From assembly GCA_947685225.1 (NCBI GenBank), contig CANTUV010000024.1, forward strand, positions 17,812,001 to 17,876,000: a stretch of DNA of 64,000 nucleotides, written 5' to 3'. Source of the stretch: Garcia nutans. Lineage: Eukaryota; Streptophyta; Magnoliopsida; Malpighiales; Euphorbiaceae. The position numbers and the translations under genes were made by a program. Shown here piece by piece: positions 36,153 to 47,268 of this stretch. Position 1 is the stretch's first letter. Each line of letters begins with the position of its first letter. Under the pieces are notes generated by a model that made no database searches, was not told the origin of the DNA, and saw only the letters and a list, made by a program, of their open reading frames with translations.

Positions 36153-36170
36153 TCCCCAGTGGAGTCACCA
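36153..36170 (-). other. Primer binding site of the Tat/Ogre-like element
   Basis: On the minus strand TGGTGACTCCACTGGGGA lies one base from the LTR end. It resembles the TGGCGACTCCACTGGGGA sites I recall for Ogre/Tat elements, thought to be primed by tRNA-Arg. The tRNA identity is from memory and not verified. Confidence 0.65.
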
Positions 36171-36171
36171 C

Positions 36172-37998
36172 TGTGAGCGGGGATTTTTGCCCCCACTCTC
36201 GGTGAAATGGTTCTTGTGACTTTCGGCACTGTTTAGGAGAGGGGCCTTAGAAAACACAGACCTAAGTCCAGAGAAAAATGAAGTCACCACCTGGACGGGC
36301 CAGGAAAAAGAAAGGGGTGGATGACTCGATTCCTAAGGAATCCCCAACCCCCTAATGGGTTCGGAAAGTTGGGTATGTGTGGGGAAGGTGAGAAATGGCC
36401 CAGCACCCCCACAACGCCCGCTTCATTGGAATCGGCCTCCTTTATAGGTCTTAATATTATAAAATTCTTAAATATAACAATATTATCCATATTAGACACA
36501 AAAATTAAAATAAAGCATAATTATATTAAAATCAAAGCAATGTCCAAGCAAAATAAACAAATTGACACCCATCCGGGGATGGAAACATGTCTTTACATCA
36601 TTCATATCTAAACTAATAAGACACCCACCAAAAGGTAGAAACATATCCTTTACATTGGTCTAAAATATAAAAGCAATTTAAATTACATGATATTTAACTA
36701 ATGAGATACCCACAAAGTGGAGACATACCTCTTTCAATATTTGGAAATCAAAATAAATAGATAGAAGTAAATAACCATTCATCATAAATAAATCATTCAT
36801 CAAAGATATTAAACATCAATCAAATTAGAAAGTAAACATCAATCCATGATAAATTAAATAAATCAAGCATTAAAATTAAATAAATCAACCACCAAAGCAT
36901 ATAATAGACTTCATAATCAAATCTAAAAAATAAAGCAAGTAAAGATACAAATTAGGGTTACAGTTTCTATTTAAAATTCTTTAATTAATATTTTGGGTCA
37001 TGGGATTTTAGTATTATATTTTTTATTTGTTTAGCCTACTGTAAAGGTTTTAGAGAATTGGAATGGATTAGGGTTTCATGAACCAAATTAGGGTTTAGGG
37101 GTAACATTATGAAATTAGGGTTTTAGAAAATTAAAACATTAGGTTTATGATTATTAGCTACTGGATTGTTATTTTAGTTTTATTAGATTATGGCTTTAGG
37201 GTTTAAATTAACTAGTTTGGGGTTTTAAATTCAATGAATTAGGGTTTAGGAAAATTTAGGGTTTACTATTTTGGTTTTGAGAGAATTAGGGTTTTTGGTG
37301 TTTCGGAAAATATGTTTGGTTTTAGGATTTTATAAAATAGTTTATAGTTATATAAAGTTTTTGGAAATAGGCAAAACCTTTTAAGGTTTCTGGAAATAGA
37401 AAAGTATTTTTTAGGGTTTTTGGAAATAGAAGGAACAATTTAGGGTTTTAAGGTTTAGAAGAAATAAATTAGGGTTCTAAGGTTTTGGAAGAAACAAAAA
37501 AATAATTTTTAGGGTTTTTGAAAATAGAAGAAATGATTTAAGGTTCTAGGGTTTAGAAGAAATAAATTAGGGTTCTAAGGTTTTTGGATTCAAAAGAAAA
37601 CAATTTATTAATTTTCAGTGATTGAAGCTACTGTAAGAAAATAAAACAGAAATTAGAGATTCAAACCTTCGTTTGTTGGTTCCACCAAAAATTGTTTCTT
37701 GGATGAACAAGGACAAAGGCAAAGTTGCTGCCTTTGATAAATCGTTGATGGCTTTGCTTGTTCCTCTCAAATCCAAAGTGCCAAATTCAAAGTTCTAATT
37801 CTGCAAGTCCTATCCCCCTTTTTTTGTGTATTTTAGTGTTATTTATAGGAAATTTTGGAAGCTTAATTCCAATTGTTTAAGGAAATTATCATTAATTAGG
37901 AAAAGAAAACCGAAACCAAATAGAATTTAGTTTCGGAAAAAATTACGTAGGAAAAAATCTCGCTGGCAAAATTTGCGACGGCTATGAGGAATTGCGAG
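36172..37998 (-). mobile_element. 5' LTR of the Tat/Ogre-like element, interrupted
   Basis: It matches 28371-29768 closely, then is cut after ATTGCGAG by sequence beginning TGTTGCGC at 37999. The missing outer part would be about 240 bp (compare 29769-30008), and I do not find it elsewhere in the window. It retains a TTAGGGTTT-rich segment (36950-37590) that the other LTR has lost. Confidence 0.85.
36950..37590 (-). repeat. Telo-box-like TTAGGGTTT-rich LTR segment
   Basis: About a dozen TTAGGGTTT or close variants (AAACCCTAA on the element strand) occur in 640 bp at irregular spacing. The solo LTR of this family has AAACCCTAA motifs in the same relative place (about 48310-48560). They are dispersed motifs, not a telomeric array. 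Confidence 0.7.
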
Positions 37999-39029
37999 TG
38001 TTGCGCTCGAATTAAGTACTACTACAAAGCGTCACTCGCAAGTATACGAGGTAGCTGTAGCAAAGGTGATCGCACCAAGGTCGTTTCCCCAAGAAAGTGT
38101 GGTTTGTAATAGCTTGATTGACAATTATTTAAATGCACGAGAGTTTGTTGTATTGTGATGGTGCAATAATAATTTAAACCTAAAATTAATGTGCGTAGGG
38201 TTGAAGTGTGAAGGTGATACAAGATCAAATCGATTCTTGGGAAGGTGCCTAGGGTTATAGGTCTATTCAATCAAAGCTCAATTCTCAATTATCCATTAAC
38301 ATATCCTTGTAATTAATTTGTTCCTTAAGGTTAATTAGTTAATTACCAATTCGTTAGTTTTCACATTCATGAAATAGCAATAACCAATTCTTTTACATTA
38401 CCAAATTAATAAAACCCTATAACTTATATTTCTAATTCATTCATAGGGTAGTCGATTGCATAGTTTTGATATCAAATTTTACCTCTCGGTCCTTCATTCA
38501 ATATCTAGAGATCAATAGGTAGCTAATCTATCAACCTAGCATACAATCCAATGCAATCAACCAATAACAAGGTACATCAATGGAAATATCAAATCAAAGC
38601 ATTCAATCAAATATACTACAAACCCTAGGCATGGGTATTTAGCTCAACATCATCAATTTAAAACATTCATTCATCTCAATATAAAACAAATACAAATTGT
38701 TCATTACAATATCAATTCTCTTAATACAACAACAACAATAGAAATGAATTAAAAGAGAGAATAGAAAAACCCCTTGTGAAGATGACAAGAGTAGGATTAC
38801 TAGTCTTCCTCCTAGCTCCACTTGATGTGTGATGAAGAACTCAAGCCCTCTTCAATGGTTGATTCCCGTTTGCAATATGGAATGGAGCTTTCTCAAGTCG
38901 CCAAACCTTTGGATGGAGCTTTCTCAAGTCACCAACTCTTCAATTGATTGTGCCTTTGGAAGATGGAATGGAGTTTTCTCAAGTCACCAATCCCTTCAAT
39001 GAAGCTTCTTCAACCTTCAAGAGCTTGTT

Positions 39030-41624
39030 TGTAACACCCCCATATCCAATGCACACACACTACAACCACAACAATGTAGCATAAGTGCACCAAACATAGG
39101 GATGCTACGGTTTTCTTAATATTCAAAACACTTTAAACTTGATACAATACCTTTATCATTATACATTATAGAAAAGTAAATCATTTACTGATAAAACAAA
39201 ACATATTAGTTATATATATATACATTTAAATATTACACAGCAGAAGTTATAAAATATGTACATATTTACACATTAAACATTTCTTTACAAAATATACAGA
39301 AGTATACATGATTGGCAATTCTCTTCTGATCTTTAAGTTCCCAAAATCAACTCTTCAAGGTCTACTCTCACTTGGTCTTGATGAACTCTCGGGTTCAACT
39401 CTATCAACTCTATTACCTGCGCGATTAAACACTATCGCGCTAAGCCAACGGCTTAGTAAGATAAAACATGCTAATGGTATGCTTTAATGTAATGCAATTT
39501 CACATATGTTAATGATAAGATCAACATCATACATATAAAGTTAACCACATAATTATGCATTTCACAAATCATAGTCATATGAGCATACCACATTTCAACA
39601 TCTTTCCACATTCAACATTAATCAATCATACTCAATAAACAACATCCCATTTCATTAGCTCATAACATTATTTAGGACATTCATATAACCTTGACACCTA
39701 TGGGCCCAACAAGTATTTAATACGATATTCAGAGTTCAGAGTTACTGATTTGGTTCATAGTCACAATAATCACGCCCGTAGGCAATGTATATACATGTAT
39801 CTCTATCCATGGATAGTGTAATAGACCCAGTCTCTTGGACCATCACTCAACACATATGAGGAGATCCTCAACCCGGCAAGACTGTTACAAATCATATATC
39901 TTATATTCACAATTCTCATAGTGTAATAGACCCAGTCTCTTGGACCATCAACTCAACACATATGAGGAGATCCTCAACCCGGCAAGACTGTTACCTTTCA
40001 TCATTTCTTAGGCATGCCACCCAAATCCAGAACTCTGAAACTGAATAACATATTAAACAAACAATACATTTATTATATAGTTACCATTTCCATTCTCAAA
40101 TTCTCATCATCATAGCCAATCACAATGGCATTGTCTCATATCATATCTTATTTGAATTATCATTGCATCTTTGATATACATTTCAATTTCAAGGTATATT
40201 ACTCATGAAACACATTACCATTCACAATGCATAACATAACATTGTTCAATCTCAACAATGCAATTAGGGCAAATAACAATTGATATGATTCATAGTTTTA
40301 GGACCTTACACATGCATTTGATTATATCATTCACAACCTAATCCAAAAGGAATATTAGCAAAATGACCATATGAATAGTACATTCTGGTTTTAGACTCCA
40401 TTTTATCCTTATTTTGAAAAATTGTATAAAATAATCTACTTGACTAAAAATTCTAAAATTTTTACAGAATTTAGTTTTGTATCTTAAAATCATTCCTTTA
40501 AAATTTCAGATCAAACTGAACACAAAATCTTGGTCAAATAGTTCACCTAACCAGACTGCCCCAATTGCCCTGCATCCTGGCAGCAGTTCTGAACTTTGTG
40601 AATTCCATAAATCAAATTCAATCAACGTGGTTCCAAATTATTTTTCTCAAATACTAGACTCACTAAGCAACAACATATCCAAAATTCAATTGGATATGAT
40701 TTTTCTACATTTTATTAAAAATCCCGAAATATAGCTGTCTCAGTTAAGGTACCTGCTGGAATAGGTCTAATAAAAATAATCTTTCTAAACTCATAACCAT
40801 TCCAAAATCGAATCAACATATTTTTCAGTCATTCTAGACTCATAGAGGCACAACATATCAAAAATTCACTTCAAGAACATTTTTCTATAATTAATTAAAA
40901 ATCATACAAGTCACAGCCTTTACTAATTGTAAAACAGAAAGAAATTTCACTAAACACAACTCTTACTCAACACAATCACTTCCAACACCTTCACCAACTC
41001 AACTTCTCATCTATCAAGCAAAATCAATACTTAAAATCACACCCTAAGCAACTTAATCATACCATCATCAAATCACAACTCAACTCAAGCATAACTTCAA
41101 AAATAACAAGGGTAAACAAGAGAAAACTTACCAAATAATGAAATTCCTTGAAACTCCAACTTGTAACTTTGAAAACTTCCTTCACTTTGAGCTTGAAATC
41201 ATCAAAACCATCACTTGTTCTCTTGCTCTCTTGTCTCTTTGGTGAGCCGGCCACACAACAACAAGAAGAAGAAGAAATGATGAAGAAACACAAAGTCAAT
41301 AGGCATTAAATACCCATCCAAAAAAAAATTACTATAATACCCTCATCCATTTAACTAAGCTTTTGTCATATCTATACCCATTTAAGTAATTTCACAACCA
41401 ACACAAAAATATCCTTTTTCCTTGACTTTCCATTTTGACCACTTTATATGTTATATATATCACCATATAAGCAACATATACAATTATCTCTAAACCCTCT
41501 TTTCTTTCCCAACCACCATACAAAAACATTCTCTTCCAATTTCTTATCAACTTATCATATATACATAATTCAAGTGCAACAACAATAACACCAAGACTAC
41601 TAGGGCATAATTAGGGATATTACA
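39030..41624 (-). mobile_element. Solo LTR with perfect TSD TTGTT
   Basis: It runs from TGTAACACCCC (39030) to GGGATATTACA (41624), 2595 bp, and is flanked by TTGTT at 39025-39029 and 41625-41629. It belongs to the TGTAATATCC family of the tandem array. It lacks the CACGGCC cluster and instead carries a segment (about 40380-40930) matching the opposite strand of 57000-57600. The two-hairpin motif is at 39419-39456 with a perfect GCGCGAT/ATCGCGC stem. No coding sequence is seen. Confidence 0.93.
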
Positions 41625-41974
41625 TTGTTAACCCAACTTATCCCAAAGAACCTCAAAGATCTTATCAATGGAATATGGAGAAGGTGGAGAGAATGGAAAT
41701 GGAGATGAAGGTGAAGGGACAAGGGAGAGTGTCACTCTCTCCCTCTCCCACGTTTTTGCAGAAATTGCTCAAGAACAACCAAGAACTCCCTCCAATTTCC
41801 TCTTCCTCTCCTTTTAATTTACTCAAAAAATACACACCCATGCCTTCCAACTCACCCCATTACACTTTTTTCCCCAGTTTTTATTTGTTTAATATTTCTT
41901 TTGGCAAGCACAAGGCATTGTCTCCCACTTTGTTCCCCACTTCATGTGAAAGAATTCAAAATTTTTTAGTGTGA

Positions 41975-42545
41975 TACGGCCAAGCCAAGAGTTGCTTGGC
42001 CGTGTCTCTCAATTTTCCTTGGGACACGGCCAAGCTTGCTGGCCGTGTCCCTCACTGCCTCTTTCTTTCTTTCTTTCTTTTCATTCTTTTCTTTGGTCAT
42101 AAGGGGTGACACGGCCAAGCCAAGAGTATCTTGGCTGTGTCTCATGTGACACGGCCACAAGCTTGGCCGTGTCATGTGAGTGTGTTTGCTTCTGCTTCTT
42201 TTCTTTCCTTCTTTGCTTGCTACAAGGGACTTTGGCATGAAATGGGACATGGCCAAGCTTGCTGGCTGTGTCACTGAGTGTGTCTGCTTCTATGTGCTTC
42301 TTTTCCTTCTCTTCTTTGGCTCAAGATGGGACACGGCCAAGCTTGTTCTTGACACAGCCACAAGCTTGGTCGTGTCACTGAGTGTCTCTCTTCCTGCTTC
42401 TTCATTTTTGCTCTTTCTTTGCTTTGTTCTTTGTTGTGCTCTTTGAATGAGACACGGCCAGAGGCTTGGCCGTGTCTCTTGGCCGTTTCAAGCTCTGACT
42501 TGTTTATTCTTTGAGGGACACGGCCAAGCTAGTTTTGGCTTGGCC
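41975..42545 (-). repeat. CACGGCC palindrome cluster in the Athila-like LTR
   Basis: GACACGGCCAAGC and GGCCGTGTC alternate through the segment, separated by pyrimidine-rich spacers including a TTTC microsatellite at about 42062-42081. The flank TTGCACTGTTTTGAT, then AACACTTTAAACACACTTA, also adjoins the cluster in a different LTR family at 59780-59850. Confidence 0.85.
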
Positions 42546-42550
42546 ATGTC

Positions 42551-44001
42551 TTGCTTGGTTCATGCTTTTCTTGCACTGTTTTGATCTTCCAAGGGTGTTT
42601 TTGCACCTAAACCTGAAACAAACACTTTAAACACACTTAAAACAAAAATTAATCAAAAAATTAACTAAAACACACATAAAATCATACTAAAAACTAGTAC
42701 AAAAATGATCTAAACAAATACCCCATACTTAACTCCTTGCTTGTCCCCAAGCAAGGCCAAAATCAAAACACACTAACAAGATAAATTTTGTTAAGTTCAA
42801 GAGTTATAAAGATGCATCAAGACTTTCCTATCCCTAAATCCGCAATCAATATCGAATCGAGCAAAATTGACACCAATGCAATTAAGTGGTTTTCCATGCA
42901 TAACCTATGTTGTCGCTCCCTCACCAACTCTTACAAGTGTTTGATCATGGTGGTGTTTACACTCATAACAATCAATGAAAGATTATTACCATAGGCTTGC
43001 TTATCATTCAAATCTCAAAATAAAAATCAAGTATCAATCAAAAGGTCTTTATTGGGTTGTAACAGGGATAAGGTAAAGGCATGGCATTTAGGAAATGTGA
43101 GTTTAATCATTAAGTTCAAGGGCACTTCAAGAATGAAGTAACCGATCATATGTATATACTAACAATCCCAAAACACCTTCCTCTCATCTACCCCTTGACA
43201 TTAAAGAGCTTTTCAAGGGAACTCACTTATTAAATCTTGTAATGATACATTCCAACCCTTTCAACAAGAATAACAATTATTTTTATTATATATATATATT
43301 ATTTTTCTCTTTTTTTTTGCTTTGAATCTTAAACCTACTAAATTTAACCCCACACATAATTCAACACAACACTCGGTCATAAACGCTCTTAAAATGCTCT
43401 TGACCTAATGAAAGAGTAAGAGTTAAACAACAAGGTTCAAGCTAATGGTGTTGTGAAAAAGAAAGAAAAGGAAAAATAAAATAAGCTTAAAATTGGCTAA
43501 CTAAGGTTAAAGATAGGGTTGGTCTTTGTAAGCCAAAGTGGGTTCACCTAATTGCCTTAATCATTTTGATGCTAAATTGAAATTTTTATGTTATCTTAAA
43601 ATGCATGTCAAAGCAAGTTCTAGCAATTCATCAATCAAAGATTTTCACCCACAAAAAGAATAATAAGTTAATGGCTCAATTTCTCACTAGGTTAAAGGCA
43701 ATGCAAGGAAAAACCAACAAAATTGACAATAAGCACCAATTCTACTCAATTCTCAAATTCATGCTTCAAAAATTCAAAGGTCATCAATCAACAATTTTTA
43801 TAACAATTGAACTTTCTAAAACTCATTTATTCAACGAAAAACATTCAAAAACATTAACTAAAACTTAAACAAAAACAAGTTAAAAGTAAAAACACAAAAA
43901 CACATAATGCAATTAAAAGTAAAAACATAAAACACAAAATGCACCCCACACTTAAAGATTCACATTGTCCTCAATGTGAGCATGCATACTACAGAGAGAG
44001 T
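42551..44001 (-). other. 3' non-coding region of the left Athila-like element
   Basis: No coding frame is convincing. Two hairpin-plus-G-rich modules are present on the minus strand. CACATTG/CAATGTG around AGGA (43961-43978) is followed by TTAAGTGTGGGGTG. CCTTGCTTG/CAAGCAAGG around GGGA (42735-42756) is followed by TTAAGTATGGGGTA. AAGTTTGGGG-type tracts are typical of Athila-group elements. Confidence 0.6.
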
Positions 44002-45557
44002 TTAGAGGATACCTGATTTCCATCGTTCCCATATATGATGTGTAGGGCTCCTTCCACCCATAATGCAATTGGAGCCCATGTATGAGAGGATGAACAACAT
44101 GCAACTTTGAATTGCGCCCATTGTATTGAAAAGCCTAGGTAGCATCCTTGGATGAGCAATTATCCAAAAAGAACATGTGAGCGTTGTCTTAACTTGATCC
44201 TCTAATGCTATAGGGACGTGGTAAGAACCTTTTTCAGTTTGCAACATGGTTATATATGGTTTTTGCTCATTCTCACCACCAAGGGTGGGAGAGATGATAA
44301 TTTGTTGCATACTGTACTCCCCAACCAAAACATCTTTCAAAATTCTTGGGGTCTTTTTAAGTTTAACCAAATTTGGTTGAACCACTTCTTCATCCTCTTT
44401 AGCAATTTGAAGTTCCCCCTCAACAATCTCATTATTTAATAGTAAATCGCTCTCCTCAATTTCTAAATTGGAAAAATTAGGCTCTACTCCTAAGGTCATG
44501 GCTACCTCAAGCTTATCTTCACTATCTTCACTATAGGGCATGTCATAAAGTTTAGAAAGTTGCATACCTTGTTTCTCTTCATTCAGCCTGCTTGGGAATG
44601 GGATTGGTGGCATACAAGGATTTGGAGGTTCATGCAATGTTGTCAAAGTTGATGCTTCCAAATCCTCCTCCTCCTTTGATTGAATTAACTCCTCTATGTA
44701 TGGGTGTATTTCCTCACCATCTTCTTCTTGATTAGTTCCTACATCAAAGGAATCACAAAAACTGTTATATATCACCTGTTCACTCCTCAAATTTGTGGTT
44801 ACCTTGACTTGCTCCAGTTGGCTAGGAAATTCCTCTTCTTGGTGTGCTTGGAGTTGATGTGCTAGTTGCCCAACTTGAATTTCCACCCTCTTCAATGATT
44901 CCTCCAAAGAATCAAACCTCTCATTGCTCCCTTCCTGATTTTGTGTGTTAATTTGAAGGTAAGCATTCAAATCATCTTTCCACTTGTGGATTTTTTGAAT
45001 GGATTTTGATTTTGTGCGCTAGTTTGAATGAAGGCATTCAAACTATCTTCCAAAGTGGGTTCCTTAAGGTGATTTTGATTTTGCGCGCTAGTTTGAATGA
45101 AGGCATTCAAACTATCTTCTAAGGTGGGTTCCTTAAGGTGATCTTGGTTTCGTGTGCTAGTTTGAATGAAGGCATTCAAACTATCTTCTAATGTGGGTGG
45201 CTTAAGGTACTCTTGATTTGAATATTGTTCTTGAGAGTAAGGATTTCTTTGGTAAGGTTGAAAAAAATTTTGAGGTGGAATTTGCTGTTGATTTTCCCAA
45301 GAAAAATTTGGGTGGCTTCCCCAGCTTGAATTATAAGGTCTGGGATATAGGTCATTTCCACCTATTTGTTGGAAACTTTCATAGGCATATTGTTCCTCTT
45401 GCCTCTCTTGGTATTGTCCATAACCAAATGAATACATGTTTGCGCTATGTCCTGCAATGCCACATGCTGAACATACTTCACGAGTAGGCATAGATGTTCT
45501 TCCTCTTGCATTTAGCATCTTAAGTTGGTTCATTAATTTTGCTAATTGCCATGCCAT
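44002..45557 (-). pseudogene. Athila-like gag, C-terminal part, frameshifted
   Basis: The upstream frame (45557-44967, 196 codons) has CSACGIAGHSANMYSF, a degenerate zinc knuckle. Then come YNSSWGSHPNFSW, a hallmark Athila gag motif (compare NPGWRNHPNFSW at about 50445), and a 23-residue repeat. A frame change near 44970 leads into the 322-codon frame with SLKRVEIQVGQLAHQL and PSQLEQVKV, the usual gag continuation, then an acidic tail I do not recognise. The capsid N-terminus and all of pol are absent. The protein would have been a structural RNA-binding polypeptide. Confidence 0.75.
44990..45215 (-). repeat. 69-bp in-frame tandem repeat within gag
   Basis: AGTTTGAATG recurs at 45021, 45090 and 45159, an exact 69-bp spacing. 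It encodes three to four copies of a 23-residue unit around EPTLEDSLNAFIQTS. The multiple of three keeps the frame open, so duplication happened while, or as if, the frame mattered. Confidence 0.9.
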
Positions 45558-45745
45558 TTCAGAGTCAGGGTTATCATCATAAACCCCTACGCACCTTGAA
45601 AACTACATATTTACAAAAGGTACTAAGTAATTTAATGAAAACAAATAACAAAAAAAATTCAAACAAAACAAACAAACAATTAAAAGAAAACAAACAAACA
45701 ATTAAATAAAAAAATATCAAACTATTACTACTACGACAACCCAAG
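45558..45745. other. Junction between head-to-head Athila-like elements
   Basis: AT-rich, with AAACAAACAATTAAA repeats. To the left is minus-strand gag and to the right a plus-strand LTR. No PBS for the left element is visible, so its 5' LTR and gag start were lost or replaced here. Confidence 0.5.
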
Positions 45746-47041
45746 TGACACGGCCAAGCCACTGGTCATGTCACATGACACGGCCAGGAGCTTGGCTGTG
45801 TCACCTCATTAAACAAAGAGAAAAGAAACGAAGGAAGAGGGGCAGAAGGTGACACGTCCAGCAAGCTTGGCCGTGTCCCAAAGCAAAACAAGAGACACGG
45901 CCAAGCCACTCATGGCTTGGCCATGTCACCCTATAAAAACTTGAGTTCTTCTGCAAGAATTGAGGGACAAATGGGAGACAAACAAATTACTTTTGCCAAA
46001 AGAAATACAAAAAAAAAAAGAGAAAGTGGGGAATAAGAGAGAGTGGTGTGAGCTGGTGTGAGTTGGGAAGCATGGCTGGAGTTTTGGAGGGAAATAAAAA
46101 GAGAAGAAGAGGGAGTTTTAAGGGGATTATGAGCTTGGACGTGAAGGCAGGAACAAAGGAGAAGGAGCCAACTGCTGGAGCAAAGAAGAGAGTCTTGAGC
46201 TGAGTTTGAAGAAGGAGATACATCCTATATAAGACCTAAACCAAGAATCAAGAATTGAAGTGAATAAATACAAATTATTCGCCATGGATTTTTTGGTTTC
46301 TTTTATTCATTTCTCTTGTTCTGTTTTTCTGGTTTTGAACATGAACTAATTCCTTCTCTATCTAGATATTGATGAACCCTAGCTTATTTGTATGGATTGA
46401 ATAATTATATTTAGTTGAATTAATTGATTAAGTTGTTTTATTCTTATGATGCTTAATGATCTATATCCAATTGATAATAGCATGCTTATTGATTAGTTGC
46501 AATTTTCATATTATTGACTTGAGAAAGCTTGACATGAATTGATTTACCCATAAGGGTTGAGGATTGATTGGGGTGCTAGAGATAGACTTACAAGATCCTT
46601 TGGTTTATAGTTCCTTGTTCTTAATGCATGATCTATTTAATTGTGTTTGAGAAGAGATTCCGGCACTCTACTTAGTGATTAGGGATTAATTCACTCGAGA
46701 GAGGTTTTAGTCTAATTTAGAGGAATGCCAACTCAACTCTATTGAATGATTTAACTGAATTGATTGTTCATAAATATCATTGAGGCTAGGGGGATTCAAT
46801 ATCTGGATAGTATTATTATTATCAATCCTTTTTGCACAACATTTAATTTCCCTTTACTTTCAGTTATTAAATTAGTTGTTTTCAATTACAAAGCATCACA
46901 CAACTATTAATTTGCTAAACGGTTAAGGTTTGCACTAGTACTTGGCCTTGTCCCCAGTGGAATGATAACTCACTCACTACTATATTACTTGGGCAACCCG
47001 TGCACTAACAGTATTAGTATAGCTCTAGGCGTGATACACCA
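45746..47041 (+). mobile_element. 5' LTR of the plus-strand Athila-like element
   Basis: The 3' end is set by the PBS: ...GTGATACACCA, then 6 nt, then PBS. The 5' end near TGACACGGCC is a best guess. A CACGGCC cluster occupies 45745-45935. TATA candidates follow at about 45934 (CTATAAAAAC) and 46227 (TATATAAG). The distal part has CCTTGTCCCCAGTGGAATG and a TACTATATTACTTG stretch typical of Athila LTR ends. Confidence 0.7.
46227..46234 (+). promoter_or_regulatory. Candidate TATA box of the Athila-like LTR
   Basis: TATATAAG lies about 480 bp into the LTR in a suitable position for a U3 promoter. CTATAAAAAC near 45934 is an alternative. Confidence 0.45.
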
Positions 47042-47047
47042 AGTTTT

Positions 47048-47066
47048 TGGCGCCGCTGCCGGGGAC
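47048..47066 (+). other. Primer binding site, tRNA-Asp type
   Basis: TGGCGCCGCTGCCGGGGAC matches, with one mismatch, the complement of the plant tRNA-Asp 3' end used by Athila-group elements (TGGCGCCGTTGCCGGGG). It lies 6 nt after the LTR end. Confidence 0.85.
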
Positions 47067-47268
47067 AACGGTTTCAATATTAGTAATATAATCAAGACTG
47101 TTGATTTAGTTTTTATTTTCATTTGTTTATGACATTGGTTCTTGCATGTTGATTATCATTTTAGGTATTCCTTCCCGTTTATGACCAAAGGTAGCTCATC
47201 CCAACTATGTGAATTAGATCTAGAGCTAGAAAGAACATTAAGGAGAAAGCGAAAGGAAGAAGGGGAGG

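Larger units (their letters stand above)
30009..36171 (-). mobile_element. Internal region of the gag-only Tat/Ogre-like element
   Basis: The region runs from the PBS at 36153-36170 to the PPT next to 30009 on the minus strand. It holds a leader (35045-36152, non-coding), a gag pseudogene (33647-35044), a long non-coding stretch (31134-33640) and two minisatellites. No protease, RT or integrase is found in any frame, so it is non-autonomous. Confidence 0.85.
37999..42550 (-). mobile_element. Athila-like LTR, minus strand, split by a solo LTR
   Basis: The two parts 37999-39029 and 41630-42550 become contiguous once the insertion 39030-41624 is removed. The 3' end reads ...GAGCGCAACA on the minus strand at 37999. 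Inverted similarity to the plus-strand LTR at 45746-47041 is visible: CTTCCAACTCAC, TTTCTTTTGGCAA, TGTCTCCCA and the CACGGCC cluster. The outer 5' boundary near 42550 is approximate. It inserted into the Tat-like LTR at 37998. Confidence 0.65.

Noticed and set aside
36950..37590. Interstitial telomere array
   Set aside because: TTAGGGTTT motifs are dispersed at irregular spacing within an LTR and not tandem.
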